NCBI GenBank assembly: GCA_947568835.1
Contig: OX387605.1
Coordinates: forward strand, 4,216,001-4,280,000
Direction of reading: 5' to 3'
DNA length: 64,000 nt
Source of the DNA: Protonemura montana
Lineage: Eukaryota; Arthropoda; Insecta; Plecoptera; Nemouridae
Each line of letters begins with the position of its first letter. Position 1 is the stretch's first letter. Positions 21,799-30,700 of this stretch are shown in pieces. The notes under the pieces were generated by a model. The model was not told the DNA's origin. It was given only the letters and a program-made list of their open reading frames with translations, and searched no databases. The translations under genes were made by a program, and so were the position numbers.

Positions 21799-24700
21799 AT
21801 GAGTGTAAATGAGCAGGGTGATTCTCTGCCGAGAGGAGTTGTGCTGTCTGGAACGGAAGTTGCAAAGTAAGAAAATATTTAAATATTTTATCAAGTATTG
21901 TTTAAATTCTACCTTTTAGTTAATGCTCACTTTCATTTATAAGAAATTCTTGAATGTCGATTGATCGAATGTCGAATGTTGATTGTCAATGTTGATTTCT
22001 TCGATTGCAATAAATTGTTAATTAATTTTATTTTTTTCCCTGTAACATAAATGTGGTCTTATTTCAGAGACATTAGAGCGAAATTGACACAAGAGGTGAT
22101 TGAGCTTTCGAAGCAGCTTCCTGGCTTTAAGCCGGGCCTAGCGATCGTTCAAGTGGGAGGCCGAGAAGACTCGAATGTGTACATTAGGATGAAAATCAAG
22201 GCCGCCAGCGAGATTGGTATCGAAGCTTTGCATATGAAACTGCCGAGAACTATCACCGAAGGAGAGGTAAAGTCTTTTTAACAAATAATGAAAATTTGAG
22301 ATGCGGAATCCCACTAAATTCATTTTGGCTAAGACTTTTTCGGAATAAAGTTTTTCTTTTAGTCTACCGGACCATTTATCTTGGTATCTTCTTTTACAGC
22401 TATTGATGAAGTTGAAGAGGTTGAATGAAGACCCCAAGATTCATGGAATCATTGTTCAGATGCCTTTGGACTCTGACAATCCAATTGATAATCATCTCAT
22501 AACTGATTCTGTGTCACCAGATAAGGACGTTGATGGGTTAGTTCAAATACTAAAGCATGAATTTCTGCCCTAGCAAGAAAATAATTGTTTCAGATAAAAA
22601 TGAGAAATTGCATTGAGTTTTGACGTAAGCAACATGATGTTATTGTTTGTTTAAACTTGTTTGTAATCATTTATTGGTAATGGGTCAGGCAACGTCAATT
22701 ATTTCTGTCGGCCAGATAAGAAAATCCTTGACCCTCGACCTTCTGAACCTGACTAGCGGGTGTGTAATGAAATCTGTTCATTGGCTTTGAATGCTGCTGG
22801 CTCACCGAACCTTTGCTCTGTGCAGGCTAAACACAATCAACGAAGGTCGCTGTGCCGTTGGTGATCTCAGTGGCTTTGTGCCTTGCACGCCCAATGGATG
22901 CATCGAGTTGATCAAAAGGTAACGAGATGCCAGCACTGAGATTGGGAGACTGTATTTGAATGTTCCTCGAATGGCCATTTGGAAAAGAAATCCCATGCTG
23001 GCCATGGGATTTCAAAACTTTTTGAGTAACAAATGGTAACCTTTCTCGAGATGCTGACCATAAGAATTTAAGATTAGTTGTCTCTAGGTATATGTCGTTC
23101 AGTTAGGTCAAATTTATGGAAAGATCCAAGTTTCAATTTCACTTAAGTACCCTACTCACTTACCTCCCCCCCCCCCCCCCCCCCCCCCCCCCCACACTCC
23201 ACCTGCCCACCCAAACCAGAATTAACCAATAGGCCCACTTAATGTGCCACCGTGTGCATACCTATGATTGAAATTAATAGATGACATGCTTTAAACTACC
23301 TCAACTATTAATGGGTGGTCAAATCAGTACAATTGGTGTAATAGGTGCAATTCATTTTTTATAACATATGCTGCGTTTTTATAAAAAGTGTCTGTTTTAA
23401 GACTTTAACATAATAAAGGCAGATTGAGTTTTGAAGCATGAATTGTTTTCATGCTCATGGTGAATATCACAGGATCTGTCAAGAACAAACCCAAATCACT
23501 CTACTCTTGAAAATATCTACTGAAGTCAAAGTGACTTTACCTGAAAATAAAGGAATTTGTGAGTCGTACGACTTGGAGTCTGCAATGTTAGTAAAACAAC
23601 TGCGTTTGGTCTTTGCAGGAGCGGCGTTCCCATCGCCGGCAGCACGGCCGTGGTTCTCGGCCGCAGTAAGATCGTGGGCACACCTTGCGCCGAGCTGCTA
23701 AAGTGGCACGATGCTACCGTCACCGTTTGCCACTCCAAGACACGGGACTTGCACCGCGTTACTGCGCAGGCAGACATCCTAGTCGTGGGCATTGGCCGTG
23801 CGGAGATGGTCAAAGGAAGCTGGATCAAGCCAGGAGCCGTTGTTATCGACTGCGGCATCAACTCAATTCCAGGTACGTACGTGGCACCTAACTCATGTTT
23901 GACCAGGTGGAGTCATTACTAATGACACCTTATTTGCAGCTAATGTTGTGTCCTCTCAAAGCTTCTATAAGTAAATTAAAAACCGTTTAAGGGAGGAAGG
24001 TTCGTTAAACATTCCTTTTTTACCTCCAGGCATCCCACCCTTACAACTGAGGCAAGAAATTTAGCGTATTATGGCAAACTAGCATGGCTTTGATGTCATG
24101 TCGTTGGAAAAAATGAATACTTTGCCAACAAAAATGAGAGATGCTAATACGTGTTTAGTCACCGTTGTTTAGAGATTTGAGAAATATCATGCTCTTATTT
24201 TACTCGGGTTACTCGCATTTGAAACTGATTTTTGCTCAATTAATCCTGATCCACTTTGAAAGTGCTAACCTCCCGTTGTTCCCCAAGACGCCAGCAAGAA
24301 GTCTGGCCAGCGCTTGGTGGGTGACGTTGCTTATGAGGAGGCGAGACTAGTTGCGTCGTACATCACGCCAGTACCAGGCGGTGTTGGTCCCATGACTGTC
24401 GCCATGCTTATGAAGAATACGGTGCTATCATCACAGAGAGCAGCAATCGCGATCCTCAACGTCACTTGGAACCTGCGTCTTCTGCCGCTCAAGATCGAGA
24501 CACCCGTTCCTAGGTGCCCTCACATTACTATTACAAAGTCTTGTCAGCTTCCTATGTTACTTATTAATTATCTTAATAGGTGTTATCCAATTGCATTTAT
24601 GCTGCAAAACTGACCCCCATGTAGCAATGGGCAAAAATTGATTATTTTAGCATTGATCCAAGCAAATTATATTCATAACGTAGAAAATTTCGTCAAAAAT

Positions 24701-27700
24701 TGAATTATTTGTGAATTGTGCGCACGAAAAATCAATATTTTTTCACTGACATTAAAAGACTTGCAAGTCCTCAAAAAGTTCTTTCAATAAAAAAAAAAAA
24801 AAAAACTTTCTGTTATGCCAAGATATGTCACCCCACTTTTTATAAACTAGAAGAAACCAAACGAGAAGTCACTCTAATAAATGTGTTTTGCTTTGTTTCA
24901 GTGACTACGCGATATCTCGTGGGCAGGAACCGAAGGACATCGCGCAACTTGCGGCCGAGATCGGGGTCTTTCCTGGGGAGCTGCAGCAGTACGGCCGGAC
25001 CAAGGCCAAGATCGGGCTTTCAGTGCTGGACAGGCTGGCCAAGCAGCCGGGCGGCAAGCTAGTGCTAGTGGCTGGGTAAGTTAAGTACTATCTTGGTAGC
25101 TGCCTCTGCCAAAAACAATCTGCTGACACCGTTTAGTTTTAGCGTTGAGTGTAGGTTGTAGGTAGAGAAACAACGTCAATGTTACGGTCTCTGCGTGAAA
25201 GATGACTACCTTACCGACAAAAATGCAGAGTACCAGAACGTCACGTTAAGTGGAGCCACTGTCGCATGAAATTTAATTTCGATATTTCTTGTAGGTTACT
25301 CGCTTTTTAATATCTTTACGTGTATATCAATCGTTGAGGTAAACATGATGGAGATTTTTTAAGCATGAAAAGTCTCAAAAGCGAGTTAACCTACGAGAAA
25401 TATCGAAATTAAAATTCATACGACAGTGGCTCCACTTAACGTGATGTTCCGGTACTCTGCATTTTTGTCGGTAAGGTGGTCATTTGGCGGCCATCTTTCA
25501 CGCAGAGACTGTAACATTGACGTTGTTTCTCTACCTATAACCTACACTCAACGGTTCTAGTTTGCTAGACTTTGGATATTGCACTATCATGTCACCCCAA
25601 TTAAACTGACGGGACCTTGCTGTTAGTCGCTTGACGTGGTTTGTTGCTGGTTTTCAAGTATTTGTTTGTTTTCTCAGAGTGACTCCGACGCCTTTGGGAG
25701 AGGGCAAAAGCACAACTACGATGGGATTGGTGCAAGCGTTGGCTGCCCACCGAAATCGCAACACCTTCGCTTGCCTAAGACAGCCAGCACAAGGCGTCAC
25801 GTTTGGCATCAAAGGTAAGCTTGGCTCCATAGTCCTGAGTGGTAAACTCAACCTTTGTAAATAAAATCTGTCAAGTAGAGTAAACAAAATAATGGTGGTG
25901 TTATCTCTTAACTTTTTTAGTTCAGATTGGTCAACTGAGTAATTTATTTTAAATCAATTTATCTGCTATGCTTGATATCTGTCAACCAGACTCTTATTAG
26001 TTGCCATAAAGTAATTTAATAGATCAATTACAAAAAAGCTCTATGACAACATTCTATGTGCACATACTCTAAATGGCCGATAATTTTTCCAAGGACGTTT
26101 GATTGAATGTAAAAATTTGAAAGTAAGTTGCAATTCCTAAGTAATAAATAGAGATAGGATAGTTATGCAAAATAAAACCTCAAAACATGCAAGAACAAAT
26201 GGCAAAACATGCAAAACATGCAAAAACAAATGCCAAAATATGCAAAACATGCAAAATCGTAAAAAATCAGGTATGAAGTGGATTGGCGGGTAAAAAACAC
26301 AAATTTCTATAATTTTATCATCGTGTATTTGGTTTTAATAACTCTACCGATACGTCAGTATGTAACTGTTTACTTAAACCTAGATGCACAATGGCTAACT
26401 AAAATCATTTCCATATTATGCGGCGTTAACCGATGCCGCCTATCTGATAAAATGTTTTTATATGAGGAGAACGATCTTTCAACATCACACGACGTCACTG
26501 GGGCATATTTTAAATTACAGATTTGAGAGGGGGACAAACAATCTTCTCCAAAATCATATGTGTCTCCTGCCATAATTTTCTGCACTCCACACAATGGCTT
26601 GTAAGAAATATTCTTATTCAGTACATAGTCCAGTTTGTTAAGTGCTACTTTGGCACGGCCACCGGGAGCTTTAGACAGTTCCGAGTGGAGATCTTGTATT
26701 ATCTGAAGCGATGTCGTCAAAGGTTCTCCAATCGTCTCTAGCAATTTTCTTTTTCCAGGAATGGTACCAAAATTGGATTTAATATATATCAGATCGCTAA
26801 CTATTGATTTGGATGTGAATAATTTCTGAATGGTTTTTATGCTTGCCGCCTATTCTGGATCAAACGACACTATCACTGATTTGACCTCCTCAAAGTGGTC
26901 ACAATAGAATAGCTGCCTCGAGCCACGATCCCCAACAAGTGATGATAGGTTCAGGTGGCAGCGGAACTCCAGGTAGCAAATTTCGATAAGTATTTATCCT
27001 CGATGGAGCTTTAGAAAAAACTTTCTTGGTACATGATATTAGGGTGTTGACTTCATCATAAAGATTTCTTACTGTTTCTGCAACTCGGTGTATGGCATGT
27101 GCCAAGCACGTTAAATGGTGGAGATTGTGGTAGATGTTTTGTAACACTTCCCCCGCTTTTACTAATAAGAAGTAAGACCTTCTGATTCATGCCGCCACTA
27201 GGCCACAAAGACAATAGCCCCTCATTAAACAAACTTGATACTGTCTTATGATTTGTCTTCTCTAACACATGAGAGCAAAGAAGATGTGGTATACCAGGTC
27301 CCTCGTTGGTTAACTTCCCTACTATTAGATTAGCGATATATCGCCCCTCTACATCGGTTGTTTCATCTACACTTGTCCAGATGTCATGTGTGCCGATGTC
27401 AGCGCGGATCCTTTCTAACGCCATTCCGTATGATTTGGGAAGATATCCTTTTCTTATAGTTGACGAGTCGGGAATAACTTTATTCGAATATTTTGAAATA
27501 ATTTTTTGTACCTACACATAATTTGAAAAAACGAGAGAAATTCAGAATATTTAGTAAAAAGGCCAAAACATGCAAAAACATGCAAAAAAAAACAAAAATA
27601 TGCAATTTTCAGAAAAAGTACCCAAATATGCAAAACATGCAAAATAAAAACAGCATTTTTAGAACCAGGGAGTGATGAAATGGATATATCCACGTTTTTG

Positions 27701-30700
27701 CATGGGATTTAATGCATAAATCAAAACATGCAATTGCATAACTATCCTATCTCTAGTAATAAACAATGGTCAAGACAGTAATTTCAATGCATTACTGAAA
27801 CTTTAGTAGAATTTCCTAAATTTTCAAAAGCTCGCTCTCAATATTAGATTCAATAGTTCCTGCCATTCTTAAATCATCAATTTGCATCTTACAAAACCAT
27901 TTATACAACAATTCATAATTACAATGTATTCATTCCATAACCATAATCATAAATAATATTAATAACAAATTGTTAGCAGTAAGTGATTAGTAAACTAGAC
28001 CTTAATGGTCAACCATATCTATGGAAAGCTGTCGATTTTTAAATAAATTGATTTTCTCTCTCAACACTCGATGTGATTTTCTCTCTCAATATTCATAAAT
28101 GTTACCTCCGCATTTGAACGGGTTTGAACGCACGGGTTTGTGTAGGCGGAGCGGCAGGCGGTGGCTACTCTCAGGTTATCCCTATGGAGGAGTTCAACCT
28201 GCACCTGACAGGCGACATCCACGCAGTGACGGCCGCCAACAACTTGCTGGCAGCACAGATTGACGCCCGCATGTTCCACGAGGCAACGCAAACTGACGTG
28301 GCCCTATACAACCGTCTCGTCACCAACGCCAAAGGCAAGCGTGGCTTTTCGGAGATACAGGTAGGCAATGTTGTGATATCATTTCCACGAAACTGATGGT
28401 TGATTAGGTTGCTTGAGCCAGGCTTTTAAGAGCTTCTATTGCTCGGCAAACGCAAAGGACAAGCGAGGATTGATAACTTAAGTTGTTTTGCTCTTGTCAC
28501 TATATTTTTTTATACAAGTTGTTGAATTATGTTACCAACACACTCTTGACAAATTCGTCACAAGACTGTTAACTGTTTGAAATCTTATTTAAATTGCAAA
28601 CGCTTGAAATGCGCGGGGTATTTTGTTATTATCAACACTTCTAACGTCTCAAATATTGATCTCCATGTATTGCGGGTGTTGCTCTAACCCATTGAGCAAC
28701 TTGGACACATGCTTTTTGAGACGATTTTAGAGTATTTGATGAGAATGACAGACCTCCGATACACTAAACTCGTCTCAAAAAGCCAGTGTCCAAGTAGCTC
28801 AATGGGTAAGAGCAACACCCGCGATAGGTGGAGATCGGGGTGAGTCACCCTTTGGGAATCAATTTTTGAGACGATAGTAGTGTTCATACTAATAAAATAC
28901 CCCGTGCATTGCAAGCGTTCGCAATTTAAATAAGATTTCAATTAAATACAACGCATTCAACGTCAAATTGGAGTTACTCGTGATTGAGTGGATGTGACGT
29001 GGTATAGCGTCACTAGAATCTGAGTGACTGTGAGTATTCACAGCCTCATGATTCTACTCCTTGGAGAACTGTCATTCTCATCAAATACACTAAAATTTTC
29101 TCAAAAAGCATGTGTCCAGGTAGCTCAATGGGTTAGAGCAACACCCGCGATAGGTAGCGATCGGGGTCGATTCCCTGTTTGGGCATACATTTTTGAGACG
29201 GTAGTAGTGTTCATAATAATAAAAGACTGTAAACTCTTTATGAATCTCCTAGTTTAACTGCTAGCCAACATGTTCTCACTGCCACCAGCTCCGTCGTTTG
29301 GCTCGGCTGGGTATTGCTGGGAAGAATCCGGATGATCTCAGCCCGGAGGAACAAACCCGGTTTGCCCGGCTGGACATCGACCCTGCCACAGTCACCTGGC
29401 AACGAGGTAAGTACGACCATCGTCGGGGGAAGAGGCCATTTCGCTATTAACTGTTGTATTGTTACGATTTGCTTACTTTCGAGTATAGGAAAGGGAAGGA
29501 TGGGCAACTCGGCAAGGACTTACGAGACTCGGGAATAACTTGCTAGTTTGAGGATAACTTAGTAACTTATATAGAAAATTCATCTGGCTAAATTTAATAA
29601 TTTCGATCCTTGTGTTATGAATATTGTGACTTCTGGCCACATCTCACTGGTCAAAAAGTGACTCTAGAGGGTTAAAAAGTGTCTTGTCTGATCGTGCAGT
29701 GGTTGACACCAATGACCGTCACCTGCGTAAGATCACAGTGGGTCAGTCGCCCACGGAAAAGGGGCTGACGCGTGAGACTGGCTTCTACATCTCGGTTGCG
29801 AGTGAGGTGATGGCAATTCTTGCGCTGGCCAGCGACTTGGCGGACATGAAACGCCGTCTGGCTGCAATCGTCGTCGGACTTGACAAGCACGGACAGCCCA
29901 TCACCGCCGACGACTTGGTGAGAAGCCCTCTCCGCTTTGACGCACGTTTCTAGGGGCTGGATAATTTTGAAGTTTGTGACAAGAGATAAACCACTATCAA
30001 ATGATAGATTGTATGAGATTTTCACTACTCAAGTAGAAAACCAGTAAAAAGTTACCATCTTCTAATACTTACCCATAAGAGTATTGATGTAGTTGGCCAT
30101 TTAAAGTGAATTTTGAAAACCAGGAGTTTGAAAACCAGGGGTTTTGAAAATCAGGAATAACTGGGCTGGGTTAGGTTTGCCTAAGCTAGGTTGGCCGCTA
30201 AAAGTTTTGATAGCCTTCCTTCTAAACAATGCTGTTAAGCCAATCCTGATGCAGAATTTGGGGGACAGTCTCGGACTAAGTGTGTCCTTGTCTTGAGCAG
30301 GGGTGCACGGGTGCGATGGCCATCCTTCTGAAGGACGCTATTGAGCCAACGCTGATGCAGAGTTTGGAAGGCAGTCCAGTGCTGGTGCATGCTGGGCCGT
30401 TTGCAAACATTGCTCACGGTGCGTCGTCGATCGTGGCAGACCGCGTGGCACTCAAGCTGGTCGGTGCGGATGGGTTCGTTGTCACCGAGGCTGGTTTCGG
30501 CTCCGACATCGGTAAGTGGCTGCTACTATCTAAACCTGGTTTAAGTGGAATAGTGGGAAAAATTGCAATAAATAGCTATCCTTTTATATAAAAAATCCTT
30601 AACGAGCGGAGGAACACAAATGACGAGTCATTTTGTAGTTGTGTCAACATGAGAATTCACTTTCTGTTCGCTAATGTCTTCGTCAGTGCAAGAAGTGCTT

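Noticed and set aside
24080-24270. Second copy of the foldback MITE in another MTHFD1 intron
   Set aside because: Only short scattered matches (such as CAACAAAAATG and GGTTACTCGC) are shared; too weak to call by eye.
29114-29186. Possible functional tRNA gene
   Set aside because: The A and B boxes look good but the anticodon arm does not pair well, and the same sequence is embedded in longer shared repeat sequence at three other places, so a SINE is more likely.
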